From: Dromiciops gliroides
Lineage: Eukaryota; Chordata; Mammalia; Microbiotheria; Microbiotheriidae
DNA: 64,000 bases
Assembly (NCBI RefSeq): GCF_019393635.1
Contig: NC_057861.1
Location: forward strand, 306,053,468 to 306,117,467
Direction of reading: 5' to 3'
Shown: one piece after another, positions 25,011 through 36,959 of the stretch
How the letters are laid out: the number at the start of each line of letters is the position of its first letter
Position numbering within the stretch: the stretch's first letter is position 1
Translations under genes and position numbers: made by a program
Notes under the pieces: generated by a model
Told to the model about the DNA's origin: nothing
The model's database searches: none
The model's input: the letters and a program-made list of their open reading frames with translations, nothing else

Positions 25011-25544
25011 CATGCTTAGAGATTGGAATCCATCTAAGACCATGATTTGTCGGTGCAACTACCTGTAGTCAGTGTTGTTGGCCCTGACCTAGTACCTCAG
25101 TGCCATTAACAACCAAGCCCTTGTCTTTTTCTTTATAAATGATTTCCCTTCCTTGGGCCCCAGTTCTAGGCCTTGATTTGTCCTACATACTGAGTCCTTG
25201 ACTGACTTTGCATCTTGTAGTGATCCAGTGCCTCCAGGAACGGGGTTCTGATTGGTAAAAAAAATAAATAAATAAAAAATAAATCTGAGTCTTTCCAAGG
25301 ATTAGTGTTCCACTCCTGAACCCAAGACCCTTGGCTGAATCCCTGATCTGACTGCCAAGCTGCTATTGTGTGTGACCAACATGTCAGGGCTACCATTTGT
25401 TTCCTTCCTACTTGCCTGGATCTTCTAATTCCTGTTGTCTAGGCCTCCTCTGATCACATGCTTTGGGATCTGGGTCCTGCCTTAGTCAAGATATTATTTT
25501 TGGACATATTTATTGGATCAGACTTTTGTAGAAGCAAATCATCA

Positions 25545-25715
25545 CAGTGTGGTATGGCAAAAGGAGTTTGAATCTTGCCTCTGTGACTTGCTACCTGTGA
25601 AACCTTGAGCACTTAATCCCTCTTGGGATCAGTTTCTTCATCACTAAAATGAGAGGATCTGACTAGATGACTTTTAATGTCCCTTCCAGCTCTGTCTAAT
25701 CCTATCCTAAAGTGA
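25545..25715 (+). repeat. MIR/THER1-type CORE-SINE
   Basis: Sense copy: 'gagtttgaatcttgcctctg', 'gtttcttcatcactaaaatg', 'cttttaatgtcccttccagc'. Confidence 0.65.
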
Positions 25716-26079
25716 TTAAAATAAAAGGAATCTGATAAACATAATAAATGCTGTTTTAACTGGGAATTATATTTCCAAAATAGTTTTGAACCATGCTCAA
25801 ATGGAAAGGAAGGGAAACCAAGGTATTGCCCACACACTGATGAGAAAACTTCTCTGCTGAGGTCAAGGGTCCTGCCACAGGTAATCACATTGAGAAAGGC
25901 AGAACATCAGAACTCTGGAGATAGGAAGGCAGTTGCTGCTGCCATTAGCGCCAGTAAGGGCACCAGCCTCAATGCTGGAGGTGACTGTTGTCAGCAGAAA
26001 AAGGCAGGAAGGGGAAGTACTTTTTAGCTAGTGTCATAGAATGATCTATTATCTTGCTGTTTACAGTGTTGATTGTCCT

Positions 26080-26171
26080 AGAAGGAGGAAGAGAGAAAAT
26101 AGAAGGGAAAGGAAGGAAAGGGAAGAGGAGAGAAAGAGAGACAGAGAGAGACAGAGAGAGAGAGGAGAGGA

Positions 26172-26238
<67 letters not shown>

Positions 26239-26262
26239 CCAAGAAAAGAAGGAGGATGAGGA
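26080..26262. repeat. purine-rich (GA)n array
   Basis: Imperfect GGAAAG/GAGACA units at the left lead to a near-perfect GA run at 26174-26232. All frames through it give Arg-Glu or Ser-Leu repeats (72-156 codons) and are artefacts. Confidence 0.96.
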
Positions 26263-26639
26263 GCGAAGATAGATAGATGAAACCTCTTCACAGCAGAGAG
26301 AGTAGTGTAGCTGGAAGAGTTTGGTATTCCTGGATGGCTTTCTCTGTGTGTGTCTGTATTCTCCTGTATTGAGTGTGTCTCCTTGGGGAAATGTTGTGTG
26401 ATAGAATTTGTTACCTAGCATCTTGCACCTGTACAACACTAAAGGGCTTGGTGGTGATGAGTCCGAGTCACTAGAACAGAGATAGTCACATCCTCAATGG
26501 CACTCTCTGAACCTTTGCCTTGTCTCTGAGCTGTGGCTGTGTCCAAAGGCTGGGGGCATCAGAGCTGGAAGGGGAGCTGAGAGCTGCAAGCAGCCTCTCC
26601 CCCTCCCCCCCTCCCCAGGCTCCTCCTCTGTTTCTGTAG

Positions 26640-26835
26640 CTCCCCAGTGCTACAAAGCAGCAAGATTGTATACTTTTAATGCTTCATTAAGCCCAATTGA
26701 AAGAGTTGATGAGAAACAGTTATAGAAGAAAGTGGATGTTCCTTAACATGAAGTATGCAACCTTGTTCAGGCTGATTATTTGCCTGGGAACTCTCTAATT
26801 GGACATTTTGCACATGTAATGGGGAAGGTTCCCTG
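26640..26835. promoter_or_regulatory. candidate conserved noncoding element
   Basis: Repeat-free sequence with homeodomain-like (CTAATTGG, CTTCATTAAG) and CAATTGAAAG cores and little low-complexity character. It resembles developmental enhancers in texture. No open frame. Inference only; alignment to other mammals would decide. Confidence 0.35.
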
Positions 26836-26879
26836 CTCTCTAGTAGTCATGAGGTTTGGGAAAAAGACATTTGTTGAGG

Positions 26880-27125
26880 AGGGTAGATTTGTCAATTAAG
26901 CACTCACCGCCTGCCGCCGAGGCAATCATTATTCCCCAGAGGAGAGGCCTCCCCTCGCAGCCACACTGGGCTCCACCATTGTCAGGTCCAGGCGAAAAGC
27001 TGGAAGATTAGTCACCAAGTCAGTTACATGTTGAACGTGTCTGAAAATGAGGGGAAATCGCCCAGGATTTGTGAGAACTACTTTCAGTTTAAACCTTTGA
27101 TCAGCATTGAGATGAGGCTCCAGAG
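26880..27125. promoter_or_regulatory. candidate conserved noncoding element with CpG-bearing core
   Basis: A GC-rich core at 26905-27000 retains several CpGs, unusual in this CpG-poor window. It is followed by AAACCTTTGATC (27091 on), which contains a TCF/LEF-type CTTTGAT site. On the minus strand GGCGGTGAGT (about 26914-26905) resembles a splice donor, but every upstream frame closes quickly, so a coding exon is not supported. Confidence 0.35.
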
Positions 27126-27950
27126 GATCAACTCCTTTAAAAAAATAGTTTTAAGTGAATTTAGTTAATGGGAAATGAAGCACACTGAGAGCCCTGGACT
27201 GCATGTAGCCTTTTCACCAAGCAGGTGCATTGTGGGCTATAGGAAAGGAGGCTGACTCACATCAGCTCCTAACCAATGGGTTTTGGCCATCTTCAGATGG
27301 CTCCCCCTCCAGGGATGAAGGAGAAGGTCAGTTTCTCATCACCCCCTCCATCTCATTCTCCTCCTCCATTCACCTTAAGAGTAATGTGTGGGTGTCTGGG
27401 TATGAGAAGGTGATAGCCCTTGGCAGGAGAGAGAATCCTGGACTGGTCTCATCCAAGCTTCCTCAATAACTGATCATGAGACGTGGTTGTGTGGGTCACA
27501 GCCCTTGACAGCATAACTGTGTCTGTAAGCACAGGAGCTGACCTCATCAGTTTGTTTGGCTGCAGCAATCTCTTCATGTGGAGAAGTCAGTGATGACATG
27601 GAACGGAAGTGCCTTAAAGTGACTATGAATCATGGGTGGACATTCTGTAACTGTTTCTTGTTGACCTCCTGGATTTCAATTTCCTTATTAAATGGGAGAA
27701 GAGGAACAAGATGATTATTAAGGTCCGTTTCTTTACTATAAAATCTATCATGGACCTGATAGCAGCAAGGAATAATAAATGAAATGGATTTAGGGAGGTC
27801 ATACCAACTCATATGCTTTTCTTCCTGTTGTGACTTATGGAGTGCATACACGAGACCCCTGGCTGGGGTTTGGAAAATAGGCTGTGCCCATGGGAGAAAG
27901 AAAAGATGATGCATACATCGGGATAGAGGCCATAACTATGCCATTACTAG
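27126..27950. other. no gene recognised
   Basis: Unique-looking sequence; open frames of 79 and 94 codons show no domain. Confidence 0.4.
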
Positions 27951-27952
27951 CT

Positions 27953-28010
27953 GTTGTTGTTCAGTCATTTCAGTCTTGTCCAACTCTTCATGACCCCATT
28001 TGGGGTTTTC
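27953..28010 (-). mobile_element. Mar1-type CORE-SINE, left part (interrupted)
   Basis: Antisense 3' end 'ttgttcagtcatttcagtct' and 'ccccatttggggttttc' is cut by another SINE and resumes at 28158. Together the halves form one ordinary full-length Mar1. Confidence 0.92.
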
Positions 28011-28157
28011 TTTTTTTTTTTTCCAGAGAAATGAGGGTTAAGTGACTTGCCCAGGGTCACACAGCTAGTAAGTGTCAAGTGTCTGAGCCGGATTTGAATT
28101 CACGTCCTCCTGAATCCAGGGCCAGTGCTTTATCCATTGAGCCACCTACCTGACCCT
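28011..28157 (-). mobile_element. WSINE/Mar1-type CORE-SINE inserted into an older Mar1
   Basis: T-run at the left, head complement at the right. The host motif TTTGGGGTTTTC is present on both sides (28000-28010 and 28160-28171), marking the target duplication. It must be younger than the element it interrupts. Confidence 0.94.
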
Positions 28158-28362
28158 TGTTTGGGGTTTTCTTGGCAGAGATATTGGAGTGGTTTGCCAT
28201 TTCCTTCTGCAGCTCATTTTATAGTTGAGGAAACTAAGGCAAACAGGGGCTAGTGACTTGCCCAGGGTCACAGAACAAGTAAGTGTCTGAGATTAGATTT
28301 GAATTCAGGAAGGTAAGTCTTTTTGACTCCAGGCTGAGCACTCTATCCACTGTGTCCACCTA
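28158..28362 (-). mobile_element. Mar1-type CORE-SINE, right part (interrupted)
   Basis: Continues the element begun at 27953: 'gagatattggagtggtttgc', 'cagctcattttatagttgag', 'gacttgcccagggtcacaga', ending near 'ctctatccactgtgtcc'. Confidence 0.92.
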
Positions 28363-28528
28363 TCTATCCTTATTAGACCCATACTCTAACCATCTGAACA
28401 AGGTAAGCATAGACATCATAGGAGACTGTGTGATTTGGGTGACATCAAAAAGAGTCTCTTTTCCCACCAAAACCTTCTCTACATGCTCAAGGATGGGCAG
28501 AAAAGCCAATAAAAAATTAATAGATGGG

Positions 28529-28688
28529 GGGGGGCAGCTAGGTGGTGCCGTGGATAAAGCACTGGCCTTGGATTCAGGAGGATCTGAGTTCAAATCCAGT
28601 CTCAGACCTTGACACTTAACTAGCTGTGTGACCCTGGGCAAGTCACTTAACACTCATTGCCCTGCAAAAAAAAGAAAGAAAGAAAAAG
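28529..28688 (+). mobile_element. WSINE/Mar1-type CORE-SINE, 18-bp target duplication
   Basis: Complete sense copy with a GAAAGAAAG-type tail. AAAAAATTAATAGATGGG flanks it at 28511-28528 and 28689-28706, perfect over 18 bases. Subtype GATTCAGG / CACTCATTGCCC. Confidence 0.97.
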
Positions 28689-28706
28689 AAAAAATTAATA
28701 GATGGG

Positions 28707-29100
28707 ACATGGAAATACCAGAATAGCTCTGCTTTACATGGGGTCAAGATGTTGAGTATCTGAATTCTTATAATAGATGACAAACTCCTTAAAGAGGAGG
28801 CTTGAAGTACAAACACACCAAGGAGAAAACATAGTGAATCTAATTCATTCAGGTTAAGGTGCCATCTGATCTGTTGCAAATGGGGGAGTCTGGAGAGAGC
28901 AGGAGAAAAATTGTCATCAGGTTGTCACTGAGGGCAAAGGAAATGGGGAGAGAAAGGGAAACTCTGGGGTGCCAAACCCTAAGCTTTCCTTCCTTTAACA
29001 TTTGCCTTGGACCAGGGCTGCAAACTGACTAAAAATTCTAAACCAAGAGGGTAAGGAAAGAAGAAAGAACTATCCATCCTGGTGGATTATGATGCTTAGG
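28707..29100. other. no gene recognised
   Basis: Unique-looking sequence without reading frames or repeats I recognise. Confidence 0.45.
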
Positions 29101-29104
29101 ATTC

Positions 29105-29295
29105 ATTCATTCATTCCACAAATATTTATTAAGCATAAACAATGTGAAGGGCACCGTGTTATGCTCAAAAGAAAATATAGAGATTAGATGTGACATAGCC
29201 CCTGACCTTATGGCCCTTACAGAATAATCAGAGGATAAACCACGTACACAGATAATGTCAATATAAAATCTTACACAATAAGAACTCAAGCAAGA
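29105..29295 (-). repeat. L2-related 3' tail
   Basis: 'cattcattccacaaatattt' and 'attaagcataaacaatgtga' then 'ctgaccttatggcccttaca' follow the order of the reverse-complemented L2-related tail. Confidence 0.5.
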
Positions 29296-30115
29296 TATAA
29301 AATAACATACCACATGAGGTGTGAAGAGAGAGATAGCATTCTTACCTGGGGAATCAGGGATGTCTCCCTGTAGGAGTAGCCTTTGAAACTGACGCTAAGA
29401 ATTTCAGGAATGGAGCGATCTATCTTAGCACAAGGCCACACACTTAGCAGCACCAGAATATTGGTAGTCTTTAAAAGGCTCCCATTTTCTCTGTTATCAG
29501 TCCTCCTCCTTTTATTCCCCAGGCAATATACACACCAGTTGGGGAGGGGCAGGGTCCCCCACATGGCAGGGAAGAGGAGAAGAAAAATAAACTGAAGACC
29601 AATGAAGTTTGGTTCCATTATTTCCAGGCATTACTTTGCTAAACTGGAATCCTGCCACTAAGGGGTACTGAGTCCCATTGTGTGCTGAGATGAAGAAAGG
29701 CAGTTTTAGTGACTTCCTACCTAATTCAGCTGGACCCTGATTCATGTCTGAAAGGGAAAGCCCTTTTCCACTGACCCACTGTTAGAACCCACTTTTGCCT
29801 TTTGGGGGTTTTTTACACTGTCTTAGGGCTGGAATTCTGAAATGTCAATTGCTAAAAACCTGCAGAGTCCAAAGGAAAACCATAAACAGGATGAAACTAG
29901 ACTGATATTTTCTAGAAATCAGGTTGTACTGAACAGATTCCAAATTACATCTTCCATCCCACCCCATGCCCCAAGGGTGTCAACATGCTGGTGTTTGGTG
30001 GAATACAAATCTCATGGAAATAGCTTGGGTCACACTGGCCATCTTCAATGGCTTAGACCAGAGATAATCACAACCATTTTATTTTATCCCCAAATGGTCT
30101 ATCAGATCTACTGTT
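29296..30115. other. no gene recognised
   Basis: Frames of up to 110 codons on the minus strand (29618-29286) lack recognisable motifs. Confidence 0.4.
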
Positions 30116-30119
30116 GATT

Positions 30120-30190
30120 ATGTTTATTCAACCAATCAATCAACAGGTATTTATTAAATGCCTACTATATATCAGGCACCACCTAGTCTC
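30120..30190 (-). repeat. L2-related 3' tail, short
   Basis: 'caacaggtatttattaaatg' and 'cctactatatatcaggcacc' are the diagnostic boxes. Confidence 0.55.
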
Positions 30191-30229
30191 ATGGAACATT
30201 GAGAAAGATGCTAAACTGTGTCAGAAGAA

Positions 30230-30362
30230 TTGCCACTTACAGATGGTGAGACCTTTGGCATATTACCTTTCTGGGCCTTGGTTTTCTCACTTAAAAAACA
30301 AGGAGGTTGGATTAGATGAGCTCTCAGGCGCCTTCCTTCCAGTTCTTACATCCCATAATTCT
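30230..30362 (+). repeat. MIR/THER1-type CORE-SINE
   Basis: 'gggccttggttttctcactt', 'aggaggttggattagatgag', 'ctcaggcgccttccttccag' in sense order. Confidence 0.65.
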
Positions 30363-30654
30363 ATTAGTCCTCAAGGATCAAAATCTTTGGGGTGAACTTT
30401 TCTTTCCTTGAAACTTTCCCCAAATAGCAAAGAGCAAAATATACATGGGAGTGAGAGGGAGTAGAGAGGCAAACATTATAATCTTTTGAGTGGGCCCTGA
30501 ATGACCATAAGAAATTTTCATAAATATGTAATCTCAGGTCATTCTTCTGAGGGTGGGGGAGGGACTGACAGGCAGTGTCCAGACACAATGATGAACTTGC
30601 TGTACTTAAGACCCAATGGATGATATACCCAGGTTCTGATTAGTGTGAATAATG

Positions 30655-30965
30655 AATCCAGTGAGGTGGTCACATTATTTGAATTTTCATTATGTATTTC
30701 CATTGGGTTGGAACCCAATTACCATATTTTCACATAATTATAACTTCAAATAATGCAGATCGGAATAATGCATTTTAGGGGTTTGTTATTTGCACTAATT
30801 GGAACCTAACTCTTCAAGGCTGATTCTTTAAGGTAAAGCATAGTGGTTTGCATTTTTACTCTGCTAATAGAGAGGGTTTCAGAGCTATGTAATTACAGCA
30901 TTCCTCTCTATAAATATGGCTGCCTGTCTTTCTAGCTATGGTTTGTGCATTTTTATAGCCATTTG
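30655..30965. promoter_or_regulatory. candidate conserved noncoding element
   Basis: About 310 repeat-free bases dense in AT-rich factor-site cores: TAATTATAAC, GGTTTGCATTTTT (octamer/POU-like), CTATAAATATGG (MEF2/SRF-like) and GTAATTACAG. No open frame of note. Function is inferred from texture only. Confidence 0.35.
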
Positions 30966-32720
30966 TCTCCTACTTCTGTGTCCCCCTACCCTTGAATCTA
31001 ACACATCTTTGTAATTCTCAACTGAATTCCTTTGGCTTTTACCTCAGATTCTGACAAGAAAATGAACACTGTGCTGAAAAGAAATTGGAATGAGGAGGGA
31101 AGGGGAGGAAAAATGAGGATACAGAAAAAAAAAAACCCTACGATGGATACAAGGCAAGTTTCCTTTCCCACAAGCCAGATGCAGATTTCAATCAATTCAA
31201 TCAATGGGCAATGTTTGCTGGCCATAAAAATGGCCCAGAGGTTGCTGGAGACCTGCCCTAAGATGGATGACCAATGGCACTGGCGGGCCCAAAGGTCAAA
31301 GATGACTATCCCCTGGAAATGTAATCTATGACCAGGCCCTCCTTCTCCCTTCCCCCATCCCCAAGAGGCTACAAGAAACAGCGGATCACTCCCACCCCCT
31401 GTCTGCACTGGAGCTGCCTGAGAGAGAGCTGCTTAACTCCTCCTTCTCTCCATTCTATGCTGCTCTCCTCCACACAGGAGCAGCATGGAGACTCCTTGTG
31501 AAACACTAAGCCCCATTTTTCCAATGTGGTGGCAATAACATTGGTGCCACCCTGGGGTGGAGGGTCAACAGTACTTGTACCAGCTCACTCCAGGCCTTCT
31601 TCATTCTCCTCATTCCAGCAGATGTCTAGAAACCAAGAGCTTAGCTGTCAGAAGCTACCCTGCTCAGAGGTTCTTCCACAAACACTGGTTTTACAGCAGA
31701 AATGAAACTAGGAATCATTTCACTGGGAACAAAAATGGTTGAAAGGACAAAATTTGTACACTCATGTCTGGGAGGCATTGACTTGCCACAATAATGAATG
31801 GATGAAATTGCGAATGAGATTTTTGGTTTATTATTTTTTTAAAAGTAAATCATAATGGCTACTCTAGTATAGTAGTAGTTTTGCTACTCTAAAAGAGAAA
31901 AGATTCAGAGCTGTGTAGTTACATGTAGGGGAATAGAGATGGGACATTTAATCCTCAGGATGTCCATTCCCCAGAGATTCAGACAGCTGGCCCCTTCGGG
32001 TTGGGGTTGGGGGAAGGCAAGAGAAGCATGCAAGCACTCTGGGAGCATTAATGGTGGGGAACAGTTGTGCCTCACAATTCTGAAGGCCAGTGGAGGATCA
32101 AGAGTCAAGGCACAGACATGGTGGTCACCTGGGGATGAAGAGGCTGCTACCATTCTTCCATGTTAATTACAGATCCATTTCCTGGGGTCTCATAATAACA
32201 GTGACAACACAGCCAAGATCTGTCCAAATAGTATAGATTTTGCTGAAAGACATTGTACTGCAGGAGAAATAGATGTTTCCAAGTGTCTTGTTTGGAGATT
32301 TGGAAAATATAGTCATATTTCATTTGTATACTCAAAAGGAAAGAGAGAAGGACCTTCCATTCAGGCCCTTTAATTTATTCTCATTATGTACATTCAGATC
32401 TCTTATGCTTTGGGGACCCAAACTGCTCTTCCAGGTATGAGTATGTTTTTGCACCCAGCAGATTCTTTTTCAGGGTCCAAAAGAATGTGTTGTCTTTTTT
32501 TAGGCTTTGACTTGTGTTTCTTTGACCAAGAATTGCCTCTGGGAAATATCAAGAAATAGCTCAAGTCTAGGTCCCCATAGATACAGGTAAAAGGATCCCC
32601 TGTGTAAGCACTAAACAAAAGCATATATTGACTGGAGGCTAGCCTTTGCTCCACCTCCCAGGAAATGAAAAGAAAAAAAAAAGTAAAGGACTTACAGAAG
32701 CCCATAAATAATCAATACAA
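30966..32720. other. no gene recognised
   Basis: About 1.75 kb without recognisable repeats. The 136-codon minus frame at 31408-30998 and the 99-codon plus frame at 31032-31331 overlap on opposite strands and neither shows a domain. Confidence 0.4.
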
Positions 32721-32724
32721 TTCT

Positions 32725-32915
32725 TTGAAGCAGGGAAAAGACCACTGGCTTTGGAGTCAGACAGTGTGTGTTCATGTCTCAGTTCTTCCATTGATTACCT
32801 ATGTGACCTTCAGCAAGTCACTTAGACTCCCTGGGCCTCAGTTTCCTCCCCTGTAAAATGTGGGAGTTGAACAGGCTAGCCTCTAATATCTCTTCCAGCT
32901 CAAAATCCATGATTC
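32725..32915 (+). repeat. MIR/THER1-type CORE-SINE
   Basis: Nearly whole sense copy: 'ctggctttggagtcagacag', 'cttcagcaagtcacttagac', 'gggcctcagtttcctcccct', 'aatatctcttccagctcaaa'. Confidence 0.75.
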
Positions 32916-33840
32916 TATATTCTTCCCACTCTGGAGAGCTTATACCCTCAGGCCCTCTGGTCCTCCATCCTCACAGCAGCACCTTATGCTTCCTTGACAG
33001 CCCTCAAAAGGGAAACAAACATGGAGTTACTATCAATGCAAGGCTCAAACATTCCAGTGAGTACCACTTAATCTTGGAGACCCATACAGTTATACAGCCT
33101 GAGGTTATAATCAGCCTGAGGGCTTTACCTTATCCCAGAAGGTAAACTTACCAGGGGCCTGTTGGGTTTTCATTGTTCAAATAACTCATGATAAGACTGG
33201 GAGACAAAATCCATATCATTAGCTCCTCTGTATTTTGGCTCAGACTCCCAAGTTCCTCCTCTGGCTTCGGTGTTCATGTATGTGATCCTTCCCTGGATCC
33301 AGGAGTCCAGCACTCCTCACAAATTCCTCCTTTCTTCACTGAGAATGTCTCCAGTTCTTCACATTGGGGTAGCTAGCTTGTCTCAAAGCCAATGTTGTCC
33401 AGGTGTTTTCCTTTGTCTTTAAAAGATTGGGTTTAGGGATTGTTCAGCCCAGGAATGCGCCCCTCTCTATCCAATAGTCTGCCTCTCAGGAATTCTTGTA
33501 ATCCAGCCTTGTAGTTCCCCTCTTTGTGGCTGTCATCCTTTTGACTATGAGGTGATGCCACTGATGCTTCAAGACTAAGGTCAGGAATGTGGGGTTGGAG
33601 CTGAAAGCATATGCAACTGCCATGTCCTTCTGTCCCAAGGCAGTAAGTGATAGCTCTTGGGGAGGGGCTCCCTTAGGACCCAGGTCCACTCTGCGGCACT
33701 CAGCTTTGACCTTTATGAAGGACACAGAAAAATAAACCTATGCTTTTGTGAAAAGCTTGGTGTCATTAAGGGGGATTTGAAATTATCTTAAGTAACCCAG
33801 GCTATTCTTCCTTTTTTTCAACTCTGGGTCCAATTTGTTG
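32916..33840. other. no gene recognised
   Basis: Unique-looking sequence with short frames only. Confidence 0.4.
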
Positions 33841-33849
33841 TCCATTTGT

Positions 33850-34665
33850 ATTGTTTGTTCCAGATATACATACAACGGACCAGCTCTATAGGTCTTCCCT
33901 CTAAATGAATTGATCATAACCTAGGCAATGGGCATTCTCTATTCACTTTATCTTTCCTGCCCAGGCCAGACTCTGAGTGATTGTAGATCTCTTCTTGGAG
34001 GCTCTGAAATTGAAATGCTCTGGGGTTTAATGCAACCAGCACAGTGTCCTATAAAAACCAGTGCATCTGTAAGATCTCTCCATTTATAAAGAAACCGTTG
34101 TCAACTTAGACTCTGTGCTAGATCTCCACCACAGTGGTGATCACCTTGGGCAAGCACCTGTCTCATTGTTTTGTGTTGCCTGATGTTTATGGCGGCAGAG
34201 TCATTGCACAGGGTTATCTGTGTTGTTATATTGTTATGTTTCAGGAAATTGGGAAAGGTTTTGATATCTGGATAAGAGACACCATGTTGGGGAAAAATGC
34301 TTTAGAGGAAACATTTTACATTACCCAATCAAATGCTTTTTCATAATTCACAAACAACAAGCACAATGGGGTCTTATCATCTCTACATCTTTCAGTTAGT
34401 TGTGAAATGATAACACTGTAGTCCATTGGTGAATATTGGGCTTGAAGGTCTACTCATACCCTACTAATTCCCTCTTCAAGGATGGCCTGGACTTTTCTAT
34501 GGATAACTCAAATAGAGATTTTGTGCAGACATGAGCATAGATAGGAGTAAGTTGGTAGCTATGGATGAATATTTTGTGTTCTTTTTTATTTTAAGGTTGG
34601 AAGGTTTTTTCCATGCCTTTGATACTTTCCTCTCCTTTAGATATGTTGCATGTTGATCACTCAGC
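33850..34665 (-). mobile_element. RTE-clade LINE fragment (reverse transcriptase side)
   Basis: 34270-34430 aligns by eye with 14615-14770, which belongs to the RTE copy carrying the FADD box, and in the same orientation. Shared landmarks are GAGACACCATGTTGG against GAGACACCTTGTTGG and CCAATCAAATG against TCAATCAAATC. The outer limits are uncertain. No frame is open over any length; the copy is dead. Confidence 0.55.
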
Positions 34666-34683
34666 ACAATTGTGTCTCCTCCC

Positions 34684-34795
34684 ATATATGTATATTATAT
34701 GTATGTATATATACACACATCATGTGTATGTGTGTTTATATATATATGCATATACACATATATATTATACACACATATATATGTAATATACACAT
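34684..34795. repeat. AT/GT-rich TATGTATA microsatellite region
   Basis: Imperfect runs of TATA, ACAC and GTATG units. An open frame through it is Tyr/Ile/Val-rich artefact. Confidence 0.85.
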
Positions 34796-35600
34796 TGTCT
34801 GTGTGTGATCTCCAATCTGACTCTTTCCCATATTTGTTCCCTTTAATTTCTACTTCTATAAACATAACTGGTGCTATTAGGGTCTAAGTGTATTGGTTCT
34901 AATGTCCTTGAGGATGGAAACGGTCAGTAATAGTAGTCTTTACCCAAAGTCCTACACCAATGCTTGATTATAATATAAATCTGACCTTACCTTCTCAAGG
35001 GCTATGCTCTGGAAGCTTCTACCATGCTAGAAAGGCTTGAACTTGGCCTCAGTTAGAGCCAGTATCTGCTTTCCAAGGATAATCCCAGGGAAGTGTAGAG
35101 AGTCTCATCATCCATGTGCTGGCTATTTTGCAATGGATATTTTGGCCATGCCAACACATAAAACACAAAAAAGGAATACAAAATGGCTCTTGGTCCTGTG
35201 TAACCCCCTTCTGCTTCTGCAGTGACAGTAGCAGAGAGGCAGAAAGTATGGCAGAGGGTGCCAAGAATCATGGACTTTAATTTCGTTATTTATACAAAAA
35301 TGTGAGCCCTTTCTCCAATGAATGAGTGAAGATATTGCTGGGAAGAAGTGAATCATTATATTTATGACATCTTTTCTCTAAATGAAACCAGAAGAAGGAA
35401 GATGCAGCTAAAAAGAAGACTGTCTCACAAGTACTCATTAGAGAGGCAAAGAAGGGAGTTGGCAGAGTTGGTTTTATTATGTGTCCAAAAACAACAGGAA
35501 ACATTTCACGTGATATCTGATCATTTAGTATGTCAGTGCTGGTGGTCAATATTGCATAATAATTATATTATGAAAATATTGTAACATAGGCACTAGTATC
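34796..35600. other. unclassified sequence between RTE fragments
   Basis: No firm assignment. Short frames on both strands overlap (35049-35356 minus, 35348-35584 plus). Part may be decayed RTE sequence. Confidence 0.3.
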
Positions 35601-35619
35601 AGTTGCAGAGGAAGAAGAG

Positions 35620-36530
35620 GCAGAGAAATTCTATGAAGACCTCCATACCAAATACCATACATTTTGATATTTGGTAACTTTAATCCAAAGGTGGGGAAAA
35701 AGGAAAAAGTGAGATTGGTGAGAAATATCTAGGAAAGCATATTTCAGGGGGAAAGGATTGAAAGAAGCCAAAGACTTCCCAACTATACTACTGATTTATA
35801 CTTTTACACCATGAATAGTTTTGAGAAAAAGAATTGGTAGGTACTAAACATGGTAAGCACCAAATAGAATCACACCAAAAATTGAAACAGATTACCTTTT
35901 AATAGACAGAAAAAGACTTGTTATTGATGTGAGAATTATCCCTGAATCAGCTGTCTCACTACATAGACTTATCAGGACAAAAATGAGAATTCATAAGAAT
36001 CAAAAAGAATAATGAGAAAAAGATGGGCGGGCCATTGAAGCAACTCAATCCTGAACTATTTAAACAAGTAGTGAGCAATGAGTAATGAGAAGCAGACATC
36101 AGAAATGACAACAACACTGATTACAAGAATTTTATATAGAAGTTTAGCCACTGTAATCTATTGCTATAACAAGAAGAACAAAAGAACCCAGAAAACACCT
36201 TAGTCAGCAGACATTTGACTTACTGGCCAAGTGGAGAGAGATGGCATCCACTAGTCACACTGGTTTGAAATATAAATTCATTTGTGAAATCTCACAAAGA
36301 AAGATAATATATTATTATGATGAGTGTCATCTCATAGAAGAGAAAAGCCATGCAAGGTTAAACCAGTACAAGGAAAGTTTGACAAAAGATTCAGCTAAGC
36401 AAGGTCATTTTAAGAACACAAGAATGAAAATGGAAGAAAAACAACTCATAGAAGAAAAATGGAAAAGACCTATAAAGATTATTATAATCCTCTACCTACA
36501 TAAAAATAATTTGGGGACTAGATAGTGGTA
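35620..36530 (+). mobile_element. RTE-clade LINE fragment, endonuclease and linker part
   Basis: In sense orientation and with frame shifts, translation around 35668-35695 gives G-N-F-N-P-K-V-G, matching the GDFNAKVG catalytic motif of apurinic-type endonucleases of RTE elements. Next comes Y-T-M-N-S-F at about 35808, then DYLLIDRKRLVID (about 35893-35931) and IPESAVS (about 35938). 36241-36525 is a 94-codon lysine/glutamate-rich open stretch in the linker position. Frame breaks show it is inactive. In a live element this domain nicks target DNA. Confidence 0.72.
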
Positions 36531-36955
36531 ATAAAGAAGTGTTCTCTTACAACCATTGAAACATCTGTGTAATATTACTCCCTCCTTTGACTGTGAAGGG
36601 GGAAAGGGGAAAGGGGAAGAAGGAAGAGTCTGGAGCAGTGTCTCTCTTGCTTCCTCATGCTTTATCTCTTTAGTTGTTATCCCTTCATTTTTCTGATAAC
36701 TTGCTCGTTCCCAAGCCTAGATCCACTTCTCAGCCCATCATTGAATCATCTCATTCTCAGCCCTTATGCCTTCTCCCGTCTGGTTTGAACCATCTGGCAC
36801 TGACTCCTCTGTATCTCAGAGCCATATCAGCTCCTCACTTCTTCACTTAGCTCACCTTCAAGCAATTTTTTCTCTCCCCACCCCCTCCCTACAACCATCG
36901 TGATGGACACACAATTTGTTCTTTGTACTGCATCTTTGGAGCTTCATTCCCTGTA
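36531..36955. other. no gene recognised
   Basis: C/T-rich unique-looking sequence with a GGGGAAA run at 36600-36625. Confidence 0.4.
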
Positions 36956-36959
36956 ATTT

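Noticed and set aside
26880..27000. Possible coding exon ending in a GGCGGTGAGT donor on the minus strand
   Set aside because: All three upstream frames close within about 130 bases and no acceptor with pyrimidine tract is apparent; kept only as a candidate noncoding element.
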